Source: Isoetes taiwanensis (Eukaryota; Streptophyta; Lycopodiopsida; Isoetales; Isoetaceae). Taken from it: 64,000 bases of DNA. Below, one piece after another: positions 1 through 12,853 of this stretch. Under the pieces are notes generated by a model. The model saw only the letters and a list, made by a program, of their open reading frames with translations. It ran no database searches and had not been told where the DNA came from. The translations under genes were made by a program, and so were the position numbers. The first letter of the stretch is position 1. Every line of letters begins with the position of its first letter. The stretch is from positions 312,284 to 376,283 of the forward strand of contig JAJEKV010000094.1 in NCBI GenBank assembly GCA_021234155.1, given 5' to 3'.

Positions 1-1462
1 ATTTTCCCTTTGTGGGCTACGAAAGTGCAAAATGAAGAAAGGAGAATAAAAAGTTTTGAAGCTAGTAGAGCAGGAGACGCAAACCCCGTTCTTGCTAACT
101 ACATAAAAGGGCTGGCAAGTGGAATTGGATGTCCATCTGCTAGCTGTCATCAACAATTCTAACCTGTAACATATGCCAAACTCAAAGCGTTATTCATGAA
201 CAACAAATGCTGAGGCCACTTTGAAACCGGGCTACCTGAAATTACAGCCTCAAGCTATCACCGCAGCGAGGGCCGGTACTATGGCATGAAGTCGAAGCTC
301 AAATCAAGAAAACAAAAGCAATGAATTCATATTGATGCTCTTAAAGGATCAAACCACGCAGCGTAGTATCAATGTGCTATATAGACCAACAACCGCTCCA
401 TTGCACGAATTGATCCAAGATCCTGGACAGTAATGACGTGACTCCAATAGAAAAAATACTATAACATATAATGGAGCGTAACATCTCTAGCACATTCTGG
501 ATTCTATAATATACCCGGACATATGAAGTTACAAAGCCATCAACTTCAAGAAGTCGCTTTGTTTTAACATATTTTGCAACAGATCCTTCCATGTCAAGAC
601 TCTTCATCATAAAATGGTTCTCGAGTATAAATCTTAAATGGACAATACTATCCAAAGGATTAAAGCTAACTTTGAGATTATCCCAAGAAATTTACCACCA
701 ATTTTGAATATCGCATCTTTGAGATCTTTGAGGATAACCGCATCGCCCATCCGCTTATATCAATTTTTGAGTTTATGCTTCCATCTATCTCGCGGCCCAA
801 GTAGAGGCATTCGGGATTGGAGGCTTCCACATATCCCCATGTTCTAAGTAGATGCCGCATGGCCGTGACAAAAAGGTTAACCGCGAAACCATAACCAAAA
901 CCCCGCCCTATTGGGATGCCGAAATATCCCTAAATGCAAGTTTGATTTAATATAGCCGAAAAGCAAACCAGACAAAGCATCAGCCCCTGGCCGTGGTTAA
1001 ACTACTTAAAACATGCTATTGAAGTTTTTGATGCACATGTAACCCGCCGCCCAAACCGGCTGAATCGCAGCAAAATCAACTTGTTTTAAGCAAAGGAAAG
1101 GGCGCGCTGGATCGGGCCCGATGGCAAATAATAGGCTAAATGGTTTGGGCCCTAAAATATGAGCTGGCCCCAGAGGGAGGCGCAGATGGTCTACTGGTCG
1201 GTGATGTCTTTGATCCGACTCAAAGCCGGATATCAGATGGTAGAGCTGCGGTCCCCAGACATCTTCGCCACGATTTGCATGCCGTAGTTTTGAATCCGGC
1301 CACCCAGCTGTTTTCAGAATCGGCCTGTAACCAGCAACCGGGTTGCAACCGTGAACTGCTGTGAAAGCCTGTAAGGGGAAGGCTATTCCTTTTTCCCGGA
1401 ATAATCACGCACTGCCTATTTAAGAGTTAGGGCCTGACCAGGGTGCGGTCCATTACACAACA
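1..1462. other. No gene recognised
   Basis: Short open frames exist on both strands, all under 95 codons, and none matches a family I know. No repeat or RNA structure stands out. The stretch ends at the A that precedes a Helitron-like 5' terminus. Confidence 0.5.
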
Positions 1463-1490
1463 TCCTATATTATAAAATTATAGCGTGTCT
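1463..1490 (+). mobile_element. Solitary Helitron 5' terminus
   Basis: The sequence TCCTATATTATAAAATTATA, preceded by A, matches the 5' ends of the three Helitrons described below (TCCTATATTATAAAGTTATA and TCCTATATTATAATGTTATA read on the minus strand). Helitrons insert between A and T and begin with TC, as here. I found no matching 3' hairpin plus CTAG downstream on this strand, so the element is truncated or its interior has been replaced by the polypurine tract that begins about 100 bp on. Confidence 0.6.
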
Positions 1491-1590
1491 TCAATGGTTT
1501 CTAACTGATTTGTCGAGGATTTGATCAATTCAATGGTGGAGATGTGATGTGTTGTTCCAACTAAAATTTCATCTTGACTATGGCTTCAAT

Positions 1591-3880
1591 ATGAAAGGAA
1601 AAGGAAAAGGGAAGGATTCATTATGAAAGGGAAAAGGAAAAGGAAAAGGAAAAGGGAGTTGAAAAGGAAAAGGAAAAAGGGGAAGGGAAAAAAAGAAAAC
1701 GATGAAAGGGAAAAGGGAAAAGGAAAAGGGAAAAGGGAAAGGAAAAAGGGGAAGTGGAAAAGGAAAACGAAGGAAAGGGAAGGGAAAGGTGAAAAGTGAA
1801 AAGGGAAGGGAAAAGAAAAAACGATGAAAGGGAAAAGGGAAAAGGAAAAGGGAAAGGGAAAAGGAAAAACGATGTGAAAGGGAAAAAGGGAAAAGTGGAA
1901 AAGGAAAAGGGGAAGGGAAAAGGAAAACTAAGGAAAGGGAAAAGGAAAAGGAAAAGGAAGGGAAAGGAAAGACTTTATGAAAGGAAATGGAAAAGAAAAG
2001 GGGAAGGAAAAGAAAAACGATGAAAGGGAAAAAGGAAAAGGGAAAAGAATAAAAGAAAGGTAAAAGAGGAAAAGGAAAGAGAAGGAGAAAAGGAAAAAGC
2101 AAGATAAAAAGGAAAATAGAAAAGGGAATAGAATAGGCGAGGGGGAAAGGGAAAGGAAAAGGGCACCATGAGAAGGGTAAGAAGTTAAGGGTGAGAAAAG
2201 GGAGAAAAGGTAGGAAACAAGGAAAAGGTTGCAAAGTCCATGGGAAAGAAAAGTAAAAAGGAAAGTAGAGGGGAAAAGGGCAAAAGAGAACTTGGGAAAG
2301 GGAACGAGAAAAGAGAAAAAGGAAAGGGTGTGAAAAAGGGAAGAGAGAAAAGGTGAAGAAAAAGAGAAAAAGGGAAGCAAAAAGAGCACGAGAAAAGTGA
2401 GGTGGAAAGGATGGAAAAGGAGGAAAAGGGTGTGGGGGAAGTAGGAATAGACAAAGGGTAGGGGAGAGCAAAGGAATAGAAAAGAGGAAAAGAGGGAAGG
2501 AGAAAGGGCACGAGAAAAAGGAAGAGGGAAAGGGTGAGGAGATAGAAAAAGAAAAGGGAAAAAGAGTATGGGAAAGGAAAAGAAAAAGGAACAAGAAAGG
2601 AGAAAGTGAAAAGTGGAAAAGGGGAAGAGGATGGGGAAAGAAGGAAAAAGGGTACATAAAAAGGTTGAGAAAAGGAAATGGAAAGAGGCATATGAAAGGG
2701 AAAGGGAACGGAAAGGAAAATGTAAAGGAAGGGAAAGAGAAAAGGAAAAGGGAAAGCCGGTAACAGCGCAGAGCAAAAAGGGTGGGAGGAAAGTATGAAA
2801 AGGAAACTGGAAAGTTGAAAGGAAAAGAGAAGCTTAAAAGGAGAAGGGAAAGCAAAAGAGTACGAGGAAAAGGGAGAGAAATGGGAAAAGAGATGGGAAA
2901 AGGGCACGTGATCAAGAGGAAGAGGGGAAATGAAAAGAAAAGAAAAGAAAAAGAGTATGGGAAAAGGGAAAGGAAAAGGAAAGAGGGAGGGAGGAAGTGG
3001 AAATGGGAAATGGGGAAAAGGAAGAGGAAAGGAGGAAAGGACACGTAAAAATGAATGCAAGTAAATGTCATGGAAAAATAAAAACCTGAAAGAGAAATGG
3101 AAAAGGAAGGGGAAAAGAAAGTGAAAAGGGGCAAGAAGGGAAATGGATCTAAAAGGGAAGGCAAAGGAAAAGAAAGTGGGCGAGGGTGGAAGGAAGGGAA
3201 AAGGGCCAAGAAAAAGGAGAGAGCACAGAAAATGAAAGAGGCAAAGGGTGAGGAAAGGGAAAGAAAAGGAAAATAGAAAAAAAAGAAAAGAAAAAGGGGA
3301 TATGAAAAGGGAAAACGAGTATAAAAGAAGTAAGGAAAGAAATGAGTAGGGCAAAAATATAAAAAGGTGGGAAAAAGAAATGATGTAAAAGCAAGGGAAA
3401 AAGAAAGGAAAGAGAACTAGGAAAAGGAAAGGGAATGGGGAAAAAGAGAGGAAAAGGAAAACGGCGGAGAAAGGGATGAAAAGGAAAAGGGAGGGAAAAG
3501 CAAAAAGGATACAAGAAAAAGGGAGAGAACAAATAAGAAAAACGGAGGGCATGGGATAAAGAGGAAGAGGGCCTTTAAAAAGGAAGTTAGTAAGCATGAA
3601 AAAGACGGAAAATGAAACAAAAAACTGCATGGAAAAGGGAAAGGAAAAGAGAAAATGAAGAGGAAAGGGAAAGGGTGCGGGAAAAGGGTACTAAAAAATT
3701 AGAAAGAAATGGACAAGAAGGGAAGGGAATTGAAGGAAGGGAGAAGGTGGTTAAAATAAGGAAAAAGAAAAAAGGGAGAAGGAAAAGAAGACATATAGGG
3801 TAAATAGGAAAATGGAAAAGGAAAAAGAAAGTGCGTAATAGAATGATGAAAAAGAAACGATAGAGAAAAGACAAAAAGAA
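1591..3880 (+). repeat. 2.3 kb polypurine tract, degenerate GGAAAA repeat
   Basis: The plus strand is almost uninterrupted purine, built of AAAAGG, AAAGGG and GGAAAA units with only scattered C and T. The left third is nearly pure repeat and the rest is more degenerate. Long open frames on the complementary strand encode only F, P, S and L and are by-products of the repeat, not genes. A tract this long can form triplex (H-DNA) structures. It may be an expanded microsatellite inside the Helitron-like element that starts at 1463. Confidence 0.9.
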
Positions 3881-3889
3881 AGGAAGGGT

Positions 3890-5450
3890 GTGCCCAATAC
3901 ACAAAATCCTATTATACCCGGAAGAACACCGGACGGGTTTCTATTATAGTAGATTTGGCGAAAAGCGGAGTCCGAGATGAACAGGGCGTTTCCATCCACA
4001 AGAGCCCTTTAACTTATAAACAAAGAACTGGCAAATTCATTACTAGTTATAATATAAGATGATTAAGTAGTTGGGACGGGATCCCAGCCTTACCTCCGAA
4101 AACTATGAGGAAGAGCTGTCTACAGAGATAACTATCCCCGAATAAGATTAACAAGGTTCAAATTTGTCCTTCAACGCTATTATTGAGAGCTTTACGCTAT
4201 ATTGTATAATCATTCATTCATATGATGATACTAAATAGTAATATCGTAATTTTAGCGGAGTTTTAGATTAATCGGAAATGTACCTTACAATACCAATTAT
4301 ATTTTAAACCATAGTCAATGCCAGCACTTCCTTATAGCTTCATGAGACGCCGTGTTGAAACTATATTTGAACCATCGACGAGTGGCCCCGCTGCATCCGT
4401 AAAATGCATCTTTTTTACAAAATCACTATGCATCCGTGAATGTTTTGCTTTAACCATCAATGGATCAAGTAGCTCATCAATACTAATTCATGGTTTGACT
4501 CATATATTAATACATAGGTGGACTTACATGCATCAAGACGCAATATGTGCCTTGCAATGTAAGATGAATTTTCCCTTTAACAACCTTGACCAACCCACGC
4601 TTAGAAGATTAGGGGCAACGCGGAATGGTCGGAGGAGGGCGCTCACGCCCGCCGCATATGATGCTCCTCAACAATCAAGGATGAAGCAAACTGCTGATCG
4701 GTCGCCGATCACGACGGGCGTGATTTTCAATCGAACAAGACGCTGGCAATGTAGCCGGTTCAAAACATGTCGCAATCAAAGGTCAAAAAATCTTGAGCTT
4801 TACTCACTTATGTAAATAAGTTGCATGTTAATCATATCCAAATGCTATATTTCGCTTAATCAACACACGCAAGGGTCCTCAAAAGTTCGATCAGTTGCAA
4901 AAGACAACCATGTTATTGAAGTCTACCGAAGTCGCTTCCGACCACTAATGGAAGAAAACCAATCACAACCCGATCGCCTAGTCTTTTTCCCAACCCCGCT
5001 CGCTGGGGTTCTTTCATAGTTAAAGAGTTGCCGGCTAAAGGTGGAAGTGGAACCATCAAACCTTATAGCGTATATCGATCTCAAATGCTTTTGATGAATA
5101 TGTGGAAGCACAGGATAGGAAACAAAGAGCCCTCAATCGAATTGTGTCCGTCGAAAGGAACATGAAGATACCAATCAAGTCACCAGATTTTCAATGAAGA
5201 GAGATGCAAGCTAAGGTCAATATAACAGATGCATTTAGACTTGGGAAGAGACCGGGGGACAAGACACATACCGGTGAAGTTCACAAACCGAGAGGACCGT
5301 TTTCAAGTAATCAAGCAGACACATCTTGAAAAACAAATTCATATGGGTAAATGATGACCCTCACCAAGGAGCAAATGCAAGAGAAAAAGGAGATGGCTAA
5401 GTATAAAGAGGCACAAAAGAACAATCAGAAGGTGAAATGGAACAAAGGTA
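3890..5450. other. No recognised gene; one 165-codon open frame
   Basis: An open frame on the plus strand at 4318-4815 encodes a basic, low-similarity polypeptide without a motif I know, and may be chance. From about 5.2 kb the sequence may belong to the 5' part of the LINE that follows, because an endonuclease-like reading begins near 5.49 kb. Confidence 0.4.
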
Positions 5451-6849
5451 AGGCGGTAATAGAATAGGGACTAGGTGGGGGAGGCCTCCGGTGTAGTGAT
5501 TTGGAACATTAACAGTGACCATAAATAAGGTACTAAGTATGCGGGAGATTTTGGATCAAACCATGTAATATGCGTTTGGTGGAAACAAAAAGAGCACGAT
5601 TTATTTGTTTTACCGGACATTGATGATTTTGATTTAATATATTCAGTTAAAAACAAAAGACTTAGAGACACAGATATGGGTAATGACGGTGTTGCCTGCT
5701 TTGTCAGACCAAAATTTAAAGAACTTGTACAAGGAGTTAGCAGAGACATAAATTGTCAGTATATATGGCTAGAAATAAAGGATGTCAAGAACGCCATTAC
5801 TGGCTGTATGCTACTTTTGCTCCTAAAGCATAAACAAGCAGAAGCATAGATAGATACCAGCGATGATGCCCGGCCGATGGGAAGACATATTTTTTCAGAT
5901 TAGAGCAAGATGTCATGAAATTTCGGGAAATGGGGAATGTAATCCTCACAGGATTTAATGCCGAGCGGGTAATTTACGAGCCACCTCTTTTTACCGGAGA
6001 GAAAAATCCATTATGGTTAGAACCCGTGGACGAGGCGAAAGCAGCAAAGATGTGGGCGTAAAAGAGAATCAAAAGACTTGGTAGTCACTAAGACAGAAGG
6101 CAATTTCTAAACTGTAGCAAAACAAGAAATCTTATGATATGTAATGGAATAAACAAATTTGTCGACACCATTAAGAACACATGCGAATGAGAAGCCGCGA
6201 TGAGACTATTTGGTTATGTCGAACATCTCTCGAATTCACCCACGAGCCTTCAATAGGGGAAGAAACAATGGAATCGATCAACGCCTAATCGGCTTTGGTC
6301 TACAAGTGGATGTACCGCTGTCCAGCCATGTTAATAAACAACGGGGTTATTACATGAAACCGTACCTACAAACCTTGATACAAAAGTTATTAATACAAAG
6401 CAAGCTGATTGATATTGACACACAAAGTCGGACCGCATGATGTAATCGATTTAACAAAGGTATTGGATGAAGCTGCCCGAGGTTTCACATCCCTCGAGCA
6501 CAAAAAGGTATGCCATGCATCATGGTTTGATTCTGAATCTTAAAATGCAAAAACAATGGAAAATCTGTGGTACCGAACATAAGGAGAGATGAAACACTTG
6601 TGCCAAGCCCAATCGTGGAGGAAGAAGAAGAGATGTTACATTCATAAATCGACAAGTCCTTCGTGTCGGCGGTATTTGGATGAACCAAAACCGTTTGGCA
6701 AAAGCTTAAAAAAGGAGAAAACAAGATGACATACCACCTGAGGCCTTGGATCTATGGAAATATGTACATCATTTGTACCACAAATGGAAACACAAAGAAA
6801 AGAGGAAGGCTATAACAGGTCTGATCTGGAAAATTACGCAGTAAGAAGT

Positions 6850-8165
6850 AGAAGATGGCATAAGAGCACTAGCAAATGGCAAAGCTCCGGATCTTTGGGT
6901 CTCAAGGAAGCGTAACATTTAAAGTGGGCGGATCAGATGTACATCCAATAATAGTAGACATGTTTAATAGAGCAAATGAACAAGGATTCCCAAATTGAAT
7001 GGTGTAAAAACAGAGTTGTTCCAATACACAAAGGAGGAGCAAAACAGGAAGTAGGCAACTTCTGGAACAATCCTTGTTAAGTAGTCTTTTTACCAAGTTA
7101 TATTCCACTATATTGGAGAAAACTAAGTGTTTGGGCAGAATCCAATCAAAAGAGCGGAGTCTCAAAATGGTTTTCGGGCAGGCGATCCACGCTTAGACCA
7201 TCCGGTGACACTAAAAGCCGTGATGATAAGGTTAAAGGTTCAAAAACCAAGCAGTATATGGCTTTTGGGACTTTTAAGAAAGCCTTTGACAAGGTTCCTC
7301 GGGAACAAGGATGGAGAAGATTAGAGAGGCTGAATGTTCCCCTTAATCTAAGAAATGCAATCAGAGTGCTAGTATACTTATCTCATCCGTTCTCATTGGA
7401 AGATGAAGGAGGGATTGAGAGTAACATCGGAGTTCCCTTGTCCCCGATGTTATTCGGTATTTTTATTGATAGTTTAGGACAGTGGCTGCATGAGAATTGT
7501 CCGGAAGGTATGGAGTTACATGGATATATAGTACAATTGTTGATGTATGCAGATGATGTTATTATTCTTGCGAGATCGAAGGAGCATATGCAGAAACACT
7601 TAGATAACCTGGCAGAATTCTGTGAGCAAACAAAGATGCAAGTAAATTTGGAAAAGACAAATACGATGACCGTAGGTGCTCTAAGACAAGCCAATTTCAG
7701 TTTTAGGAGCAGCCCGATAAATGTTTGTGATTCATATAAGTACCTGGGTCTTATCTTTAGCAGAAACCACAGTTGGCATGCATGTATCTCGCAAGGATAG
7801 AAGGAGGGCAAAAAGCAATGTATGCTTTGCAGAGCATGTGTAGGAGATCACACCTTTGGTCGTGGCAACTCAAGGTACGGTTATTTCATTCACTGGTACA
7901 GAATGTGATATTGTATGACTGTGAAATATGGGGACCAAGTCTTCCTCAATGTTTATGGGAGGATATTGAACAAGTTCTTAAGAAATTTCTGCGCCTGGAG
8001 CTGGGGGTTAAAGCCCAAACGCCATATCCTATGATGTTGACGGAATGTGGACTATTATCATTAGAAGGAGAAGCCCTTATTAAATGCATATCCTACATCA
8101 AGAAGGTACTTACAATGGATAATGATCGGATTGCATATAAAAGCATTAGTATCAAGCCGAGATAA
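6850..8165 (+). pseudogene. LINE reverse transcriptase, frameshifted
   Basis: Fragments in successive frames rebuild an RT domain. IRALANGKAPD lies near 6.86 kb, a QNGFRAG stretch near 7.15 kb, FKKAFDKVPRE near 7.27 kb, and GVPLSPMLFGIFIDSLGQWL then LMYADDVIILARS between 7.43 and 7.57 kb. YADD is the catalytic polymerase motif, and YKYLGLIFS follows it as in other LINEs. The longest unbroken piece runs 7258-7800, and a second at 7773-8165 continues the thumb and C-terminal region. At least two frameshifts separate the pieces. It reverse-transcribed the element's own RNA when active. Confidence 0.88.
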
Positions 8166-8776
8166 AGGGCTACTTTTGATGAAGAAGTGGTTAAGCAAAT
8201 GGGGGATATCGTGGGAGGAAGTAGCGGCTGACTCAGATTTAAGGAAGTGGCTCTCGGATAGAATCGGGGAAGAAACTATGGGCCCAACCAATGACAAAGA
8301 TGATATTATACGAAGTTACACATCAATCCCAATCTCGGAACCCGACCTCACATCTGAAAGAAAACATATCCATACGAAAACGGCATGCCATTTGTAGGAT
8401 CGTTTGAGCTCACATCATTTAGGGATTGAAAACAGGGGAGATGGGGACATATCATCCCGAGAGATCTAAGATATTGCAAAGTCCAATCTTTGACCCGGAG
8501 AAGAAAGGCGAAGATCATGCACTACTTAGGTGTCGGGCATATGTGAATATTAGAGAAAACTATGACATATCCCGGAGAATCTCCAATCACTATTCACTTT
8601 GGATGGGGATACTTTAGGGAAATATGTAATTGAACTTCTCGATATCGCGGACTCACCGCCTAGATGACAAACAAAAGATGATGTAGAAGATACATTAAGT
8701 GAGAGTGATGAGCTAGATGAGGACTTCGAGACTCATCTATTGTTTTACTGACATCGTTTGATGATTGTTGTCTAAT

Positions 8777-8829
8777 AGGCCTTTGAGGCCTCCCATAGAC
8801 ATAATACACTTTCTTTCTTTCTTTCTTTC
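8777..8829 (+). repeat. LINE 3' tail: hairpin plus (CTTT)n
   Basis: AGGCCTTTGAGGCCT forms a 5-bp stem with loop TTTGA. It is followed by CCCATAGACATAATACA and then five CTTT units. The second LINE (59.2 kb) has the same order: short hairpin, an ATAATA-like link, then a microsatellite. This marks the 3' boundary of the element. Confidence 0.7.
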
Positions 8830-8839
8830 ACGATCTTCA

Positions 8840-10444
8840 TCTCTCTCACGATCTTCATCGCTGCCGCCCCTTGGGTTTAGCGGCCAAAGTCCCGAACTCG
8901 AACTCGTGGATTGAAGTCTACCCTGAGATGTATTTATGGTGGGTAATAGGTATGGAATCACTTGGCCACCGACAGCAGCGAGGGGATTATTGGGGCGGTT
9001 TGCTTTAGGTTAGGTTTTTGTTTAGGTCTATTGATGGGCGGCGGCGATGGCGGTTGAGGAGATCGCACAAAATGCGACCAGCCTACGCTTCAATCCATTG
9101 CGCATACACGTTGATCCTCATATCAGCGAGAAGAATGTACGATAACAAATCAATCCTCATATCAGCGAGAAAAATATACGAGATTAGATCAAGAACTTGC
9201 CGTGGTTACATACTCATATTTTCTACTGGTAAGTTCAGAAAGTTCTCTTTTAAATCTGTTTTTTATTTTGTCTCTTTATGCTGAAACACATTAGTTTCAA
9301 TTTACAGCAATATGGAGTAGCGATTTTGGCAGATTCTCTGCCTTTTACATGCTGCTCACAATGGATGTTATTGTTCAAGAATCTAAAAACATTCTTTCAT
9401 TCTGCCTTCTTTCCGTGCTGCAATCTTCAACAAAGGTATGCATTTATACTTTCACGTTTTTAGTGCAGGAATGGTAAAGAATCATGGATGCTCATTTCGA
9501 TATTCTTGTGGTTTTACACTTCTGGTTTTGCAAGAAGATAGCTTTCATTCTACAAGAAGAATGAGCAGTATTCGTTGTTTGATGATGTGCCATTTGTTAA
9601 AGTAATAGTATTTCGTTTTTTATTTCATAATATTTTTCAATGGAAGAACAATACGGAACTGCAGTAAGACATATCTTGCGAATGACAGGATTTTTCATGC
9701 TGGCAGGGACACTCTAGCCCTCTTCTTCTCTTTCTACTGGCTTCTCTGAAGTCATAAGAGCATGAAGCTTTGATGTGGCAAAGCATCAGCAATGGTCTCT
9801 CCTTGGAGGAGCAGGTAATGGAGGTAATGGATGCAACGCTTCTCGGCTTTGAATCTTATGCTATTTATATCATTTCTTCATATCATTCTCGTGCATGTAT
9901 TCTAACTGTGCCTCTCCTAGAAAGTGATGTCGTATATTCTATCTGTGCCTCTCCTGGAGAGTGCTTTAATCTATTCTAACTGTGCACTTTCTTGGAGAGT
10001 GCTTCATATATTTTAACTGTGCCTCTCCTGGAGAGTGATGTCATAATTAAAGCTTTTTCTTCATTAATCTTTCATACTTGCAGGTGGTGGATCCAGGTGG
10101 CAACAAATTTGGAACAAATCTGGGAGGCAAATGGTGAATGCCTTAATGCCTTGCTCTCTTTTGATCAGAGTGACTGACATTCCTTTGAATTCAGGCTTCT
10201 ATTACTGCTTCCATAGATACCAATAGATACCAATGTTGCGCAGATTTAAATGAAGGGATGAATTAGCTGGCACGGAATGGCAAGTTTTCAGAATGATTTA
10301 ATGATTGAAATGAATTTGAGTACCGGGATTGGATTGGTCTTGCATAGTGTAGACTAAACAGATATTGAGATTCCAGTACAATGTCATTTAAGGGATTTGG
10401 ATTTTCTCAAGGTTCGACTCCTTGTTCCTATATAGAGATTTTTA
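8840..10444. other. No recognised gene; contains a 37-bp tandem repeat
   Basis: No open frame over 90 codons and no family match. Possible splice-acceptor-like stretches (for example TTGCAG before 10084) hint at old exons but do not support a gene. The only clear structure is the tandem repeat listed separately. Confidence 0.45.
9901..10048 (+). repeat. 37-bp tandem repeat, four units
   Basis: TCTAACTGTGCCTCTCCT and its variants restart at 9901, 9938, 9975 and 10012, a regular 37-bp period. Each unit holds the small palindrome CTCTCCTGGAGAG or a variant of it. Confidence 0.85.
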
Positions 10445-11448
10445 AAGGCCCCCAAATCATACCTATAAAACACTATATATTGCACACCATATATTATATC
10501 TACAAACCATACCTATGAAACAACAATACCATATCTATAAAACACTACATCGTACATACCTATGAAACACTATATTGTACAATATCATGTTGTATCACAC
10601 TACTGTAAATCAAGGAAGATAGATGGGGTAAAACATCATATCACAAAACTTGTTATATTAAGCAATATTACACATCGTACACTTTAAGTAGAAACTAGTA
10701 ACGATGCCCAGCGTTGCTGGGGTAAGTTCAAAGCCTGTAGATGTTGTACCCGCAATGAGAAAAGGTGCAGTAATAATCCAACTTTTGTAACTTTCTATTA
10801 TAACAAAAAAAATTTCAATTAACGTCGTCTAAAAGAAATCTAGCTCAAACATGGACCATTCAGCAAGTGTAGACATCACCTACCTTTAAATTTACATGAT
10901 CTAGCATTTTTGGATGGACAGACCTGCAAAGCAACCAACACTAATGATGTGCATTGTAAAAACACATGTATCATATTTTGCCTGCATTATTGGTATAGCA
11001 ATTGATCTCATGTATACGGCATGATGAATTCTCAAAAGTTTCTGTCATCTACAAATGAAATACCTTTACATTCCTTTTGATTGATCATGGCAGAAATTGA
11101 TATAACACAATTGGTTACAACTTTCTTCAAATTGATGTTGGTAAAGTAAAACTATGATAACTTCATTCATAGTTCAAACGTAGATTATTCAGCAAATGTA
11201 GATGTCAATTTCTTTTGAAATAACATAACTGGTTTATTCCTAGCACTTTTGGATGGACAGATCTGCAAAGCCGCCAACACTAATGGCACGTCAGCGTAAT
11301 ATACAAACTGAACACGCCCATGTCACCTCTAGCGTGAATCCTAGTTAATATTCATGAGGACTGGAAGCGGGGCAAACTTGCTCTAGCGTGAATTCTAGTA
11401 GCGTGAATTCTGGAAGAGGGGCAAACTTGCAAAAAAGAACATGGTAGA

Positions 11449-11703
11449 CTATGTTGGATATTGGCGGAAAACATATTTTAAAGAGAGACTTAGTGTAACA
11501 ATTGTCCTGCATTTCCAAGACAAACCAGATGCTACTTGCAGAAAACCCACAAACATAAATGTTGCTCCATCATTCAGTTCACAATTGGTCCTTTGCTTGT
11601 GCACCTCTAAGGTTTGCAAACCTGTTTTTACCCGTTGCATGGCTTCATGTAGGTGTAAGTCTAGCCCGCTGGCCATGATTCTCAGAAATTCATTCTGCTG
11701 CAA
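11449..11703 (-). other. Possible captured exon inside H1
   Basis: An 84-codon minus-strand open frame lies inside the non-autonomous Helitron. It has ordinary amino-acid composition, including EFLRIMASGLDLHLHEAMQR, but I do not recognise it. Helitrons commonly carry host gene fragments, so capture is plausible but unproven. Confidence 0.25.
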
Positions 11704-12611
11704 AAATTAGCAAGATATAATGGAAAAGCTTATTAGACTCCCAAGCAGTGCATGCTTGAGATGAAATTAGATGTGCGTTTTGTAGTAGTAAGTGTTCTGT
11801 AGCCTTTACTTGATGGCATAGGGACAACATTGCAAGCGTGCCAAACTATTCAGCATGGCATTTTTCGGAAAGGTAGAGACCACATTGTTGAATAAATTAT
11901 CTCAAGTGGTGTGTCCCTTTGTAGCAAGCTCCACTTATAATCCCAGTAAGATGCATAATAACTCTTCAAACTATGGAAACGTAATTAAGTTGCATAAGTT
12001 TACTAATCCATGAGAAGGGCAACACTGTATGTAGAGGACCATAGTGGAACATCATAGTTAGTTAGTTGCAAGATACAACCAAGCTCCTTGAGTGAATGAA
12101 GAGCAGAGATAGAGCTTGAGGTGGTTTGGCAAGAAAAATGGAATGGGGATTACAATTTGCTAGAATATGGCCAATAATATCTTCATAAAATTAACTACCC
12201 GACAAAAACGTAAAAATTTCTGAAAAATTTAACTACCCTAGGACAAGAATAGATACTTGAATCCCTACAAAATGTAAAATAGAGGCCATGGCATAAGATA
12301 GCATTCAAACTTTGGCCCTTCAAATAATCGTATAAAAGACCTCGCCTTCATACAATTCTCGTATCACTTACTCATGGTTAAGAATGATATTGTTGACGAG
12401 AGAAGATCGGTTTACCACTTGTGAAATACCTGATTTTGTTGTTGTTTCGCACATAATCTCGCAAAAAGAAAACACATTTCGGTTAGCCATCTTGCCAAGC
12501 ATGGGCAAACCTAGAATATAGAAATTATCTCCACATCTTCATGTTTCCTAAAAAGCTCCGTAAAATATAAGATGGAAAATGCACATAATCTCTCGCAAAA
12601 GAAAAACACAA

Positions 12612-12853
12612 CTTCGGTTGGCCATTTTTGGCGATATAGCTTAAATCATGAATTATCGAGCATCCTAAGCTCGATGGATCACAGAGATGAACGAAAATAC
12701 TACAAAGAGGGTGAAGCCCTTGTACAAAACAAAATCCAAGAAAAACACGCTTCGGTTGGCCATTTTTGCGATAGCTTAAATCACGAATTATCGTGAGCAT
12801 AGATGGACGAAATACTACAGCAGATGAAGCCCTTATACAAAACAAAATCCGTG
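12612..12853. repeat. Tandem duplication inside H1
   Basis: CTTCGGTTGGCCATTTTT begins units at 12612 and 12750, and both end in a shared ACAAAACAAAATCC stretch. A partial third copy lies upstream near 12450. The period is about 138 bp. Confidence 0.75.

Larger units (their letters stand above)
5450..8830 (+). mobile_element. Decayed LINE (EN-RT type), near full length
   Basis: The order of recognisable parts is that of a LINE ORF2. An apurinic-endonuclease-like stretch lies at about 5.49-6.0 kb (a run ending NVILTGFNAE resembles the conserved GDFNA motif). An RT region lies at 6.85-8.17 kb, and a C-terminal Cys/His-type end at about 8.43-8.6 kb (HALLRCRAY). The 3' end carries a hairpin and a CTTT microsatellite. 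Many stops and frameshifts break it, so it is dead. Its 3' structure matches the second LINE at 56-59 kb, which suggests one family. Confidence 0.85.

Noticed and set aside
1578-3630. Long open frames of 282-543 codons on the minus strand
   Set aside because: They translate the polypurine tract and consist almost only of F, P, S and L. They are composition artefacts.
4318-4815. 165-codon open frame as a gene
   Set aside because: No motif, no family likeness and no supporting context. Chance open frames of this length are expected in 64 kb.
10410-10432. Possible tRNA (AAGGTTCGACTCCTTG)
   Set aside because: Only a T-arm-like hairpin; no D-arm, anticodon arm or acceptor stem can be drawn around it.
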